Assembly: GCA_023423045.1 (NCBI GenBank)
Contig: JAFAGA010000053.1
Coordinates: forward strand, 23,617 to 87,616
Source: Bacillota bacterium
GTDB taxonomy: Bacteria; Bacillota; Clostridia; Lachnospirales; Lachnospiraceae
Direction of reading: 5' to 3'
Length of the DNA stretch: 64,000 bases
Shown: in pieces, positions 18,092 to 26,917 of the stretch
Position numbering within the stretch: position 1 is the stretch's first letter
How the letters are laid out: each line of letters opens with the position of its first letter
Translations under genes and position numbers: made by a program
The notes under the pieces: model-generated
Told to the model about the DNA's origin: nothing
What the model saw: only the letters and a program-made list of their open reading frames with translations
Databases searched by the model: none

Positions 18092-19358
18092 GATTTAATA
18101 TAATCCTCACATAATCACTGGGATTCACTCCCGTCATTTTTTTAAATACCTTGGTAAAATACTTTACATCATTGTAACCTACACTTTTTGATATCTCGTA
18201 AATTTTTTTATCCGGGTCCTTTAACAGCTCCTTCGCCGCATCAATTCTGCAATCCGTCAGGCAATCGTTGAAGGTTTTACCCAATTCGTTCTTCATCATA
18301 TGCATTAAATAGGAGGGGCTGATATATAATTTCCTGGAGGCTGATTCCACGGTAATGTCCTTATAGTAATTGTTTTTAATATATTTGATGACTTCTTTTA
18401 TCTCCTGCCGGTATTCCTTCCCCTCAACATCTCCCTGATAGGACACACTGCTGCTGCCGGGAAGGAATTTATAGCCCGCCGCATTTACCGCATCCTCATA
18501 AGCTCCATGAATTTGTTCAATCTCCGCGCAAAGAGTACTGATCCCAATTGAGAAGGTGAGAGAATACTTCTTTTGAACCTCTCCGGTAAATCTGTGGCAG
18601 CACTCCTCCACCTCCCGAATCATGTCCAAACCTGTGTCGGAGGGGTGCAGCACGATGCACAATTCTTCCTCCTGTATTTCAATCATAAGACCCATGAATT
18701 TCGAGCTTAACAGCAAATATTTAGAGACACACTCATCAATCCAGGCTTTCATACCGGCAAGCTCATTTTCATCAAGCTGCTGACGGTAAATCTCAAAATC
18801 ATCATATTTAATATAAACGACAAGATTATTCTTTACTTCCATCGGAATACCAAGAAACTGTATACGCTCTGCAATTTCCTGTGAAGCAGTTATCTTTCCT
18901 GCCAGCAGATCTTTGAGAAATTGATTTGTTATAGAAGAAAGCTCTCCTTTTAGTTTTTCATAATAATTTTTCGTGCTCTTTTGTATCTTCATTGTTTCCA
19001 CCACCTTAGCAACGGTTTCCACCAGCTGCTGTTTGTCTATGGGTTTTAAGAGATACGCCAATGCTCCATGGTTGATAGCAACCTGGGCATATTCAAAATC
19101 ATTAAAACCGCTGAGAACGATCACCGCGCTCTTCAGCTTATATTCCTTAAGCTTCCCCATTAATTCCAGGCCATTAAGTATGGGCATTCGTATGTCCATT
19201 AATATAATATCCGGTTCCAATTCCAGAGCTAATTTAAGACCGTCTTCACCATTACCTGCATCACCGACCAATTCCACTCCTATTTCATTCCAGTCTGTAA
19301 GCTCCTTTATGCCAAGTCTAAGGTAATATTCGTCATCCACAACAATCATAGTAATCAT
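18078..19358 (-). CDS. Response regulator with AraC-type DNA-binding domain, YesN type
   Basis: Transcription activator of the two-component pair. The receiver domain has MIVVDDEYYLRLGIKEL and the phospho-acceptor Asp55 in IILMDIRMPILNG, followed by the AYLLKPIDKQQL lysine motif. A linker of about 200 residues leads to an AraC HTH at the C-terminus, with KLYISPSYLMHMMKNELGKT and VGYNDVKYFTKVFKKMTGVN. Length 426 from the ATG, which has a GGGGG site five bases upstream. An in-frame GTG four codons earlier overlaps that site. First gene of the mannoside locus; its likely target is the promoter before the binding-protein gene. Confidence 0.93.
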   Translation of the reverse strand: MITMIVVDDEYYLRLGIKELTDWNEIGVELVGDAGNGEDGLKLALELEPDIILMDIRMPILNGLELMGKLKEYKLKSAVIVLSGFNDFEYAQVAINHGALAYLLKPIDKQQLVETVAKVVETMKIQKSTKNYYEKLKGELSSITNQFLKDLLAGKITASQEIAERIQFLGIPMEVKNNLVVYIKYDDFEIYRQQLDENELAGMKAWIDECVSKYLLLSSKFMGLMIEIQEEELCIVLHPSDTGLDMIREVEECCHRFTGEVQKKYSLTFSIGISTLCAEIEQIHGAYEDAVNAAGYKFLPGSSSVSYQGDVEGKEYRQEIKEVIKYIKNNYYKDITVESASRKLYISPSYLMHMMKNELGKTFNDCLTDCRIDAAKELLKDPDKKIYEISKSVGYNDVKYFTKVFKKMTGVNPSDYVRIILNHEKN

Positions 19359-19370
19359 AAAATCCCCCAC

Positions 19371-19773
19371 AACTTCTTATATTTGTGTTCTTTCCGTATT
19401 GTTTTCACAATGATAGAGCTTATATAATTATATCCATAACATATCTCCGGCTGGCCCAATGTCAATAAGTTAAAACATTGCAGGCCAGACTGGGATACTC
19501 CTTTTGGCAGCCTTTCACTTTCAGAACTCTTTCGCTCTTACACCTTAACTATGACAAGATAATGTTATCATAGGGACGGTCAAATTAATAGGCTACGATT
19601 CTGCATTAGGGGTACTATTCTGCTTTTCCTATGACAAAACTGCTGACTTTCTATGCGGAACTTAAATCCGCATATGAGGCTTGCCATTTGCCACGGTATC
19701 TTTTATACTTTAACTAACAGGAACCGGATGATTCATGACTCCTGTTTGCAACAGGTATAACGGAGGAGCATCT
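19371..19773. other. Divergent intergenic region with a small palindrome
   Basis: No gene is seen in these 400 bases between the response regulator and the divergent sensor gene. The perfect palindrome GATAATGTTATC with its flanks at 19549-19573 (CTATGA to the left, TCATAG to the right) is the only clear symmetric element and could be a regulator site. Confidence 0.35.
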
Positions 19774-20754
19774 ATGTTTCGATCTCTTGAGAAGAAGATA
19801 AAAAGTATACTTTTGCTATTTATAGCATCGTTTCTAATCATTTCATTTATCGTTATCTATTTTATTATTAAAAATAATATATTTCAAAATATCATTGATT
19901 TTTCACTTCAGAACATATCCCAGCGGGACCAGAATGTAGAACTTTATATGAATTATATGGAAGAGACCACAAGCCTCGTGGTTATGAATCGTCAGCTGCT
20001 TCATGAACTCAGCACCGATGCCAGGAGCACTGTAATCGAATCCAAGCTGGACTTTTGGAAAACGACCAGCCTTGATATTCTGGGTATCACCATTTACGAC
20101 AATTACGGAAGAATTTATACCACCGGCAATGAGGAGTCTCCCGCTTCCATTGATACAGTCTATGCTTTGGCAGGGATTGAGCAGGATGCTTCTTCCTCCT
20201 TCTGGATTTACCGGAAATCCCAGGTCAATAAATTAAGCACCGTCCCTGAACTCACGAAATACGGTGTGTTTTCTTATGTCTCTAAAATACTGGATGATGA
20301 CGGTATTTTTCTGGGCTATATTCTTGTGGATACGAAATTACAAACCATCTTTAATTATTATGTAGCCGATGCCGGGGTGCTGTTTCGTAATACGGACACC
20401 TACCTCCTTACTCAGGATAACGCGGTAATTGCCGCACCGTATAACAGCCAGGATTATGAGCTAAGCCCGGAACATATGGAAAAGCTGTATACCGGCGACA
20501 CTTATCTTCTGGTGGATAATAAGGAAAGAATCCTCACAATCAGTCATCTTAAGGATTCCGGTGATTCCATCCTTGTAAGCACTCCAACTAGTTTCAAAAG
20601 CCAGCTGGTTTTATTAAATGCATCTTTTATTGGAATAGCCACCCTGTTAATTATAATTGCTTTTCTTGGTGTTAACTTAATCTCTGACAGCATCATTACC
20701 CCGCTTACCATTCTTCATAATAAGATGAATCAGGAGCATACCGGATTATCTTAA
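19774..20754 (+). CDS. Stand-alone membrane sensor, truncated YesM-like kinase
   Basis: A 326-residue protein with a basic N-terminus, a transmembrane helix (about 10-30), a large extracellular double-Cache-like domain (ITIYDNYGRIYTTGNE, GYILVDTKLQTIFNYY) and a second helix (about 280-302). It then ends within what would be the first HAMP helix (SDSIITPLTILHNKMNQEH). No kinase-domain coding is visible downstream. It is divergent from the response regulator of the mannoside locus. GGAGGAG lies six bases before this ATG, so an in-frame upstream ATG at 19735 is not needed. It is either a decayed histidine kinase or a kinase-less co-sensor; an open frame and a good ribosome site favour expression. 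Confidence 0.7.
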   Translation: MFRSLEKKIKSILLLFIASFLIISFIVIYFIIKNNIFQNIIDFSLQNISQRDQNVELYMNYMEETTSLVVMNRQLLHELSTDARSTVIESKLDFWKTTSLDILGITIYDNYGRIYTTGNEESPASIDTVYALAGIEQDASSSFWIYRKSQVNKLSTVPELTKYGVFSYVSKILDDDGIFLGYILVDTKLQTIFNYYVADAGVLFRNTDTYLLTQDNAVIAAPYNSQDYELSPEHMEKLYTGDTYLLVDNKERILTISHLKDSGDSILVSTPTSFKSQLVLLNASFIGIATLLIIIAFLGVNLISDSIITPLTILHNKMNQEHTGLS

Positions 20755-20830
20755 ACTTTTATATCATCCATATTTTAAGCCAAATCTGCCGATAATATTG
20801 GTCAAGAATTTCACTCATCATTTTTGAGCC

Positions 20831-20869
20831 CAAAAAAGCACTCTACCATTTTCTATATGATAGAGTGCT
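20831..20869 (-). terminator. Rho-independent terminator of metA
   Basis: On the minus strand a 9-bp stem AGCACTCTA/TAGAGTGCT (extended by two pairs after one mismatch) is followed by six T. It lies about 117 bases past the metA stop. The intergenic stretch 20755-20985 has no gene. Confidence 0.85.
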
Positions 20870-20985
20870 CTATAAACGAATTCCAAGGTCATAAACTTAA
20901 AGCTCTAACACGGGAAGCATACGGCCGGATTATTATATATAAATCTCTGCAATTGACTTAAAATCCAGCGTTCTAAAGCATTCCC

Positions 20986-21891
20986 TTATAAGTCGTAAGG
21001 AGTTACCTGGTATACATAATAATTCAACCAGTTGGTATACATCGCGTTAGCATGTGCCCTCCAGACAAGATTCGGTCTGATTTCAGGGCGATCCTGGGGG
21101 TAATAGTTCTTAGGCAGCTCAATCTCCAGCCCCTTTGCCACATCCCTCTTATATTCTCTGTCAAGGGAAACCCGGTCGTACTCAGGATGTCCCATAACAA
21201 AAATCTGCTTTCCGTCCCCGGCCATTACAATAAATACTCCGGCTTCCTCAGATTCTGCAAGGATCGTAAGTTCCTCCCTCTTCACGATATCCTCTCTTGC
21301 CACAGTGGTATGTCTGGAATGGGGCGCATAGAAAATATCATCAAACCCCCGGACAAACGGCACTTTTCTCTCCAGCACCCTATGCTCAAATATACCAAAC
21401 ATCTTTTTATCCAAGGCTGTTTTCTTTACTCCGTAATGATAATACAAACCCGCCTGGGCTCCCCAGCAGATATGCAATGTTGATGTGACATTGGTAATCG
21501 ACCATTCCATAATCCGAACCAGCTCTTCCCAATAGGTCACCTCTTCAAACTCCATCTGCTCCACCGGAGCACCCGTAATAATCAAACCGTCAAACTTGCG
21601 GTCTTTTATGTCCTCGAAGGTTAAATAAAACTGATCCAAATGGCTGGTGGGGGTATGGGACCCCACATAAGTTCCTGTGGTCAGGAAGGTAACATCTACC
21701 TGAATCGGCGTATTGGACAAACTTCTGAGCAGTTGAACTTCCGTGTCCTCCTTGACCGGCATCAGATTCAGAATAGCAATCCGCAGAGGACGGATATCCT
21801 GATGCATTGCGCGGGTTTCATCCATGGTAAATATATTCTCATCCTCAAGAATTTTCTTTGCCGGTAAATCACTTTGTACTTTTATAGGCAT
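20986..21891 (-). CDS. metA: Homoserine O-acyltransferase MetA, predicted acetyl-CoA type
   Basis: Acylates homoserine in the first committed step of methionine synthesis. MPIKVQSDLPAKKILEDENI, NLMPVKEDTEVQLLRSLSNT and HICWGAQAGLYYHYG (catalytic Cys in CWGAQA) identify MetA. The acyl-donor position 111, Gly in the succinyl-using E. coli enzyme and Glu in acetyl-using Bacillus enzymes, is Glu here (GAPVEQMEF), predicting O-acetylhomoserine as product. Length 301 is typical. GGGG lies seven bases before the ATG. It has its own promoter inside the end of ligA and a good terminator, so it is a single-gene unit. No SAM riboswitch or T-box is visible in the 130-base leader. Confidence 0.95.
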   Translation of the reverse strand: MPIKVQSDLPAKKILEDENIFTMDETRAMHQDIRPLRIAILNLMPVKEDTEVQLLRSLSNTPIQVDVTFLTTGTYVGSHTPTSHLDQFYLTFEDIKDRKFDGLIITGAPVEQMEFEEVTYWEELVRIMEWSITNVTSTLHICWGAQAGLYYHYGVKKTALDKKMFGIFEHRVLERKVPFVRGFDDIFYAPHSRHTTVAREDIVKREELTILAESEEAGVFIVMAGDGKQIFVMGHPEYDRVSLDREYKRDVAKGLEIELPKNYYPQDRPEIRPNLVWRAHANAMYTNWLNYYVYQVTPYDL

Positions 21892-21941
21892 AATTCATCC
21901 CCGTTTCCGTATAATTTTATCATACTAATAAAGGTTATGCT

Positions 21942-21964
21942 TAAAGCGGCAATACGCCGCTTTA
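21942..21964 (-). other. Hairpin in the metA leader
   Basis: A perfect 9-bp stem TAAAGCGGC/GCCGCTTTA with a 5-base loop lies between ligA and metA. It has no T-tract on either strand, so it may stabilise the ligA 3' end or the metA leader rather than terminate strongly. Confidence 0.5.
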
Positions 21965-21998
21965 CACATTCTGAGCTTACCTGTAAACTTTGAAAACA

Positions 21999-22027
21999 AT
22001 CATAGCACGGATTTTCAGATAAATCAA
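21999..22027 (-). promoter_or_regulatory. Likely metA promoter
   Basis: On the minus strand TTGATT (22022-22027), a 17-base spacer and TATGAT (21999-22004), starting just past the ligA stop codon. Confidence 0.55.
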
Positions 22028-22037
22028 TAAACATACA

Positions 22038-24035
22038 TTATTTTAACATTTCAAGGACCTCGGCTTCAGACAGCACATTGATTCCCAGCTCCTGAGCCTT
22101 GGTCAGCTTGCTTCCTGCATTTTCACCTGCAATCAGATAGCTGGTTTTCTTTGATACACTTCCGGATACCTTACCGCCGTGCTCCTTCACCAATTCCTCC
22201 ATCTCAGTCCGTCCCATGGAGGGCAGGGTTCCGGTAATAACAAAGGTCTTGCCTGTGAAGCGCTGATCCCCGCCGGTCTGCTGCACCAGAGAAGTGAAAT
22301 TCATTCCCGCCTCCTCCAAACGATCCAGAATTCTCCGGTTCTCCTCCTGGGCAAAGAATTCTGCAATGGAACGAGCCGTAATATCACCCACATCATTGAC
22401 CGCAACGAGTTCTTCGTAAGAAGCGTTCATCAGCTCATGAAGAGAGCGGAAACTCTTCTTAAGCTGGAATCCCGCCTGTCTTCCTATATTTTTAATCCCG
22501 AGTCCGGTGATCAGACGATCGATATCATTCTCCTTGCTGTCTTCGATGGCCTTAAGCAGCTTATCCGTATTCTTCTCTTTTCCGATCAGTCCCTTCTCAA
22601 TCAGCTCGTCGCGATAATTCTTCAGATAATAGATATCTGCGATATCTTTCAGATAGCCCTCCTGAATCAAAGTCTCAATATATGCCTCACCAAAGCCCTT
22701 GATATCCATGGCATTGCGGCTAACAAAGTTGATGATATGCTGGCTGAGCTGTGCGGGACAATTGATATTGGTGCATTTGGTATCAGCCGTATTGGGATCC
22801 CGAACCGCGGGCGCCCCACAGCTGGGACAGGCAGAGGGAAGACGGAAAGGTTCGGTGCCTTCCGGTCGCTTTTCTTTATTTACAGACAGAACCTCCGGTA
22901 TGATCTCTCCCGCCTTCCTTACCAGAATCGTATCACCAATTCTCACATCCAGCTCATCGATGCGATCCTGGTTATGGAGCGTCGCTCGCTCTACATTGGT
23001 TCCGCAGAGGCGAACCGGTTCAAAGATAGCGGTGGGAGTAATTCTGCCGGTACGTCCGACACTAAGCCGTATTTCCTTTACAATACTTTCTTTTTCCTCC
23101 GGTGGGTATTTATATGCGATGGCCCAGCGTGGAACCTTGGAGGTTGCTCCAAAGTACTCTCTCACCTCCAGACTGTCCACCTTAACCACTGCTCCGTCAA
23201 TATCATAGGCCAGGTTACCGCGGGATTCGCCAATCTCCTGGATTGCTTCCCATACCTCATCGGCCGTCCTGCAGAGCCGGTATCCTTCGACCACCTTAAT
23301 TCCCTGTTCTTTCAGCCATTCCAGGCTTTCCGAATGAGTCTTGAATTCTATTCCTCTGGCCTCCTGAACATTGAATACAAAAAGGGACAGCTTTCGCTCC
23401 CTTACAACCTCCGGATCCAACTGGCGCAGAGTCCCGGCGGAGCAATTGCGGGGATTGGCAAATATCTTCTTGCCGGCCGCCTCCAGCCGTTCATTGACCT
23501 CTTCAAAATCTGCCAGCCTCATATGGACTTCCCCACGGACCTCGATATAGGGCACCGGTTCCTTCAAGCGGCCAACCACATCCCGGATCATTTTTACGTT
23601 TTCCGTCACGTCTTCTCCCTGATTGATTCCGTCGCCGCGGGTCACTCCCATGGTCAAACGTCCTTCGGTATACCGAAGAGCCACGGACAGTCCGTCAATT
23701 TTCTTCTCTACCACAAAGACGGTATCGCTGCGCTCCTTCTGTATCTTCTCAACAAAGCTATAGACCTCCTCCTTCTGGAACACATCCTGAAGGCTCAGCA
23801 TAGGGACATTGTGCTTCACAAGGATGCCAGCCTCCCTTTTTGCAACCCCGCCAATCTTTTGGGTCGGTGAATCCGCAGTTGCATACTCCGGGTGCTCCTG
23901 CTCCAGACTCCGCAGTCTCAAGGACAGCTGATCATACTCATAATCGGAGATCTCCGGATCATCCTGATTATAGTAGCGGTCATTATGATACTTTATCTGC
24001 TCTCTTAAGTCCTCTATTTCTTTCTTAATATCCAT
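22038..24035 (-). CDS. ligA: NAD-dependent DNA ligase LigA
   Basis: Seals nicks in replication and repair with NAD as cofactor. The adenylation lysine is in FVVEKKIDGLSVALRY (KxDG), preceded by YYNQDDPEISDYEYD of the Ia domain. Next come the OB fold with VGRTGRITPTAIFEPV, a four-cysteine zinc finger (CPSCGAPAVR and CTNINCP), helix-hairpin-helix repeats (LITGLGIKNIGRQAG, NDVGDITARSIAEFF) and a C-terminal BRCT domain (FTGKTFVITGTLPSMGRTEM). Length 665 is standard. The ATG follows AAGGAG. The upstream gene rluF is 49 bases away on the same strand. Confidence 0.97.
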   Translation of the reverse strand: MDIKKEIEDLREQIKYHNDRYYNQDDPEISDYEYDQLSLRLRSLEQEHPEYATADSPTQKIGGVAKREAGILVKHNVPMLSLQDVFQKEEVYSFVEKIQKERSDTVFVVEKKIDGLSVALRYTEGRLTMGVTRGDGINQGEDVTENVKMIRDVVGRLKEPVPYIEVRGEVHMRLADFEEVNERLEAAGKKIFANPRNCSAGTLRQLDPEVVRERKLSLFVFNVQEARGIEFKTHSESLEWLKEQGIKVVEGYRLCRTADEVWEAIQEIGESRGNLAYDIDGAVVKVDSLEVREYFGATSKVPRWAIAYKYPPEEKESIVKEIRLSVGRTGRITPTAIFEPVRLCGTNVERATLHNQDRIDELDVRIGDTILVRKAGEIIPEVLSVNKEKRPEGTEPFRLPSACPSCGAPAVRDPNTADTKCTNINCPAQLSQHIINFVSRNAMDIKGFGEAYIETLIQEGYLKDIADIYYLKNYRDELIEKGLIGKEKNTDKLLKAIEDSKENDIDRLITGLGIKNIGRQAGFQLKKSFRSLHELMNASYEELVAVNDVGDITARSIAEFFAQEENRRILDRLEEAGMNFTSLVQQTGGDQRFTGKTFVITGTLPSMGRTEMEELVKEHGGKVSGSVSKKTSYLIAGENAGSKLTKAQELGINVLSEAEVLEMLK

Positions 24036-24084
24036 ATCCGCTTTACTCTCCTTACTTCAATCTCAATCCCTCGAAAGGTCCGTT

Positions 24085-24828
24085 TTAACTCCGAAGCAAA
24101 CGGTTCAGCCCTTCAATCTCCTTCTCGGTTACGTTGCGGTAATCTCCCTCTTTCAGCCTTCCCAGTAAAATGTTCATAATCCGGATCCGTTTCAGATGAA
24201 CCACCCGGTATCCCAGATGTTCGCACATTCGGCGGATCTGTCGATTTAGTCCCTGCGTCAGAATAATGCTGAAGGTATACTTATCAATCTGCTCCAGTTT
24301 GCAGGGCTTGGTCACCCTGTCCAAAATCGGCACTCCCGATGACATTTTCTTGATAAATTCCGCGGTAATCTCCTTATTGACGGTTACAATATATTCCTTC
24401 TCATGGTTATTCTCAGCCCGCAGGATTTTATTGACGATATTGCCGTCATTGGTCAGCAGGATCAACCCCTCGGAATCCTTATCCAGCCTTCCGATAGGAT
24501 AGATTCTCATATTATAACTGATATAGTCAATAATATTGTCCGGTTCGTTACGGTCGGTAGTACATACGATACCCACCGGCTTGTGAAAAGCAATCAGCAC
24601 AAGCTTTTCTTCCTGTTTCACCGGCTTTCCGCAGAAGGTAACCACATTGTCCTTTGTCACCTTGGAGCCCATCTGCGCCGTGACACCGTCAATTTTCACC
24701 TTACCTTCTTCAATATAGCGGTCTGCTTCCCTTCTGGAGCAAACCCCTGCTTCGCTGAGAAATTTATTTATTCTGATCTCTTCCTTTTCACTCTCCTGAG
24801 AGGTCAGCCGTTTTGTTCTTTTCGCCAT
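24085..24828 (-). CDS. rluF: 23S rRNA pseudouridine synthase, RluF/RsuA family
   Basis: Converts a uridine in 23S rRNA to pseudouridine. An S4 RNA-binding domain (IRINKFLSEAGVCSRREADR) is followed by the catalytic domain with YPIGRLDKDSEGLILLTNDG, which carries the catalytic Asp, and LTQGLNRQIRRMCEHLGYRV. The last motif and the VHLKRIRIMNI ending resemble RluF more than RsuA or RluB. Length 247. The ATG follows AAGGATGGGAT. It may be co-transcribed with ligA. The N-terminal KRTKRLTSQESEKEE is a charged extension. Confidence 0.88.
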   Translation of the reverse strand: MAKRTKRLTSQESEKEEIRINKFLSEAGVCSRREADRYIEEGKVKIDGVTAQMGSKVTKDNVVTFCGKPVKQEEKLVLIAFHKPVGIVCTTDRNEPDNIIDYISYNMRIYPIGRLDKDSEGLILLTNDGNIVNKILRAENNHEKEYIVTVNKEITAEFIKKMSSGVPILDRVTKPCKLEQIDKYTFSIILTQGLNRQIRRMCEHLGYRVVHLKRIRIMNILLGRLKEGDYRNVTEKEIEGLNRLLRS

Positions 24829-25241
24829 ATCCCATCCTTACCTTTCTTCTGACTGCCTGGTCTCCTGCTTCAGCGGGTATACCGCCCCAAAAAAGCCCTT
24901 TTCGCTGAACCTGCAAGACCTTCGGATGCACCTGTAATCAGGCCGCATTAATAATTAATTATACTTGATTTGGTAACATTCGTCCATCAGTTTTTCTGGT
25001 ATTCCTGACCTATTCACAACCTATGGATGATCTTTGATAAGCTATTCCAATAAGAAAATAAAGTGCCCGATTGTGGACTCTTGCGCTGCCGCACAGTTGT
25101 CTTTAGGCAGCATCTCTTTTCCTATATGATAAGAAGAGAGAAAGGATGAGGGTTCCTCTCCCGGCCCGACAAACGCGGGCCGGGAGAAAATCCATCATCC
25201 TTCTCCGTAAAGGCTCTGCAATCCTGCAAATCCAATGCTGC
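24829..25241. other. Intergenic region with a long hairpin
   Basis: No gene is seen in these 413 bases. At 25158-25186 an 11-bp GC-rich stem CTCCCGGCCCG/CGGGCCGGGAG with a 7-base loop is nested in a second pairing of GGATGA/TCATCC and GAGAA/TTCTC, so 25136-25204 can form one long stem-loop. It lies 38 bases past the end of the gene at 25242 on the minus strand. There is no T-tract, so termination is uncertain. Confidence 0.55.
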
Positions 25242-25676
25242 TTAAAGATAGTTTTTCATTACCTCAATGTTGCTTTCCTCTTTTTTCACAAATTCTTCCG
25301 CTATTTTAGTACAGGCACCGTCCGCATTTTTGCTGGCATGAAGCAACCGGGTCATCTTGGTTACTCCCATGGTGCTTCCCTGAATTACCATCTGTGCGAT
25401 ATGGCTGTCGGAGGAACCAATCAGCGTATTCATCTTTACATTCCCCTTCATAACCGCCTTGTTATATCGTGAGACATCCTTCGCCTTCGCGCCGCTCATA
25501 CGCAGCTGACGTTTCGTTTTATATGCAATCTCATGATAATCTCTTAATTGTCGGTGCAAATCATTGCTAAGCTGCTGGTCCTTCACCTTATCCAGCACAG
25601 CCTCAAGGGCCGTGATGCCAATTGAGGCATTTTGATAGGTCTTTTCCAATAAATCCAAATCTACATTTCCAATCAT
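25242..25676 (-). CDS. All-helical small protein, possibly ferritin-like, unassigned
   Basis: A 144-residue protein with no signal peptide or membrane segment and an almost wholly alpha-helical composition (LDLLEKTYQNASIGITALEA, QLRDYHEIAYKTKRQLR, EEFVKKEESNIEVMKNYL). The periodicity and the closing acidic helix resemble ferritin-like four-helix bundles such as DUF2383-type proteins, but metal ligands are not certain. The ATG is favoured because GGAG lies eight bases upstream; an in-frame GTG three codons earlier overlaps that site. The gene appears to be a single unit. Function is not known. Confidence 0.65.
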   Translation of the reverse strand: MIGNVDLDLLEKTYQNASIGITALEAVLDKVKDQQLSNDLHRQLRDYHEIAYKTKRQLRMSGAKAKDVSRYNKAVMKGNVKMNTLIGSSDSHIAQMVIQGSTMGVTKMTRLLHASKNADGACTKIAEEFVKKEESNIEVMKNYL

Positions 25677-25784
25677 AAAAAACACTCCTTATACTATAAC
25701 GGGATGATCAGCTGTAAATGAATCCATGCCAAAACGTAACGGCACAGTTCCTGCTTCCCTTAGTATAAGGAGTTGTATTATGGT

Positions 25785-26594
25785 TTATTCAGCGGAATCT
25801 CCTTCTTTGCTCTTGCTATCATTGTTTGTCATAGCATCAATGCTCTTCCAGAAATTCTTTAAATCTTCATCCTTCTCGATTGCCTTCTTGCTCTTCTCTT
25901 CCGTCATCTCCACAAGGGCAATCACATCTTCATCATTCTTTCTTTCGTCGTAATATGCCTTTGTCTCAGAATCCATATCTCCTGAGAAGATTTTAAGCTT
26001 TCCGTCTTCACCGGTTACTACATAAAACTTGGCAAGTCCCGGAGCCGGTGTGTTAATGCTGGTGAACTTAATCTCATGGTACACATAAACAATATAGGTT
26101 CCCTCGGCTATACCTTTCTTCGTATAGGTCTGAATATTGCGGTAATCCTCAATATATTCGGTTTTCGTCTGCAGCTGTTCCTCGGAACCTGCTTTTTCCG
26201 GATTGCTCAGGATATTCTTTAAGGTGCTGATATCACAATTGCCCTTTGCCAAATAATAATCGTGAAAAAGTGTATCAATCTCCGGATAGGTTCCTTCCTT
26301 TTCAATCGGATAAATCGGAATTGGGGTGGGAGTCGGGGCAACCGTAGGTGTCGGCGCTACAGTAGGGTCGGCGGAATCGTCAAGCGCTGCATCTGCCGCC
26401 ATCAAAGCCTGGGCATTCTCGTTGGAAACCGCATCACCCTCGCTCTTCTCGGGAAGTACTTCCGCACTGAGTGCTGTTTTCGCTGTCCTTTCCTCTGCCC
26501 TTGGCCGGTCCTGGCTGACAGATAATGTAAGAATTCCAATACCCATGGTACTCATCGTCGTTAGTAATATAATCTTTTTATATTTAAGCTTCAT
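25785..26594 (-). CDS. Secreted or anchored protein with Pro/Thr linker, unassigned
   Basis: A 269-residue exported protein. The N-terminus KLKYKKIILLTTMSTMGIGI is a signal peptide or anchor. An Ala-rich stretch and a repeated linker VAPTPTVAPTPTPIPIYP precede a globular domain (about 100-215) with TYIVYVYHEIKFTSINT and FYVVTGEDGKLKIFSGD. That layout looks like an NTF2-like or DUF4878-type fold seen in Lachnospiraceae surface proteins. The charged C-terminus is low complexity. AAGGAG precedes the ATG and a consensus-like promoter lies upstream. The family is not recognised with certainty. Confidence 0.7.
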   Translation of the reverse strand: MKLKYKKIILLTTMSTMGIGILTLSVSQDRPRAEERTAKTALSAEVLPEKSEGDAVSNENAQALMAADAALDDSADPTVAPTPTVAPTPTPIPIYPIEKEGTYPEIDTLFHDYYLAKGNCDISTLKNILSNPEKAGSEEQLQTKTEYIEDYRNIQTYTKKGIAEGTYIVYVYHEIKFTSINTPAPGLAKFYVVTGEDGKLKIFSGDMDSETKAYYDERKNDEDVIALVEMTEEKSKKAIEKDEDLKNFWKSIDAMTNNDSKSKEGDSAE

Positions 26595-26653
26595 TATAAT
26601 CTCCTTAAGATTGCTTCGCTATGTAACTTTTCCATTTTGATAATACTGTACCT

Positions 26654-26682
26654 ATTTTACCAAAAAGAAAATAAAAAATCAA
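26654..26682 (-). promoter_or_regulatory. Promoter of the secreted-protein gene
   Basis: On the minus strand TTGATT (26677-26682), a 17-base T-rich spacer and TAAAAT (26654-26659). The rest of the divergent region to 26917 is very AT-rich and holds no gene. Confidence 0.6.
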
Positions 26683-26917
26683 CCTAAATATTTCATTTTT
26701 TTGTAATATAATTTAATACTTTTGTAATATTTATACCGAAACCTCCCTTCTTTTTAATGCGAATATAATTTTACAAAAGATTGTTAACAATATATAATTA
26801 AAACATATCTCAATAATAATGTCAAAGTTATATCCTGTCAAATAAGGTCGGAACCCTTACACTTCAGTAATATCAAGGGTTTTCCCGTCAATCGGTCAAG
26901 AAAGAAGGGTGTATTGC

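Noticed and set aside
21892..22037. SAM riboswitch or T-box before metA
   Set aside because: The leader is only about 130 bases and shows neither SAM-aptamer motifs nor a T-box sequence; one simple hairpin only.
22179..23870. A 563-codon plus-strand open frame
   Set aside because: Lies entirely antisense to ligA, whose domains are complete; no ribosome site.
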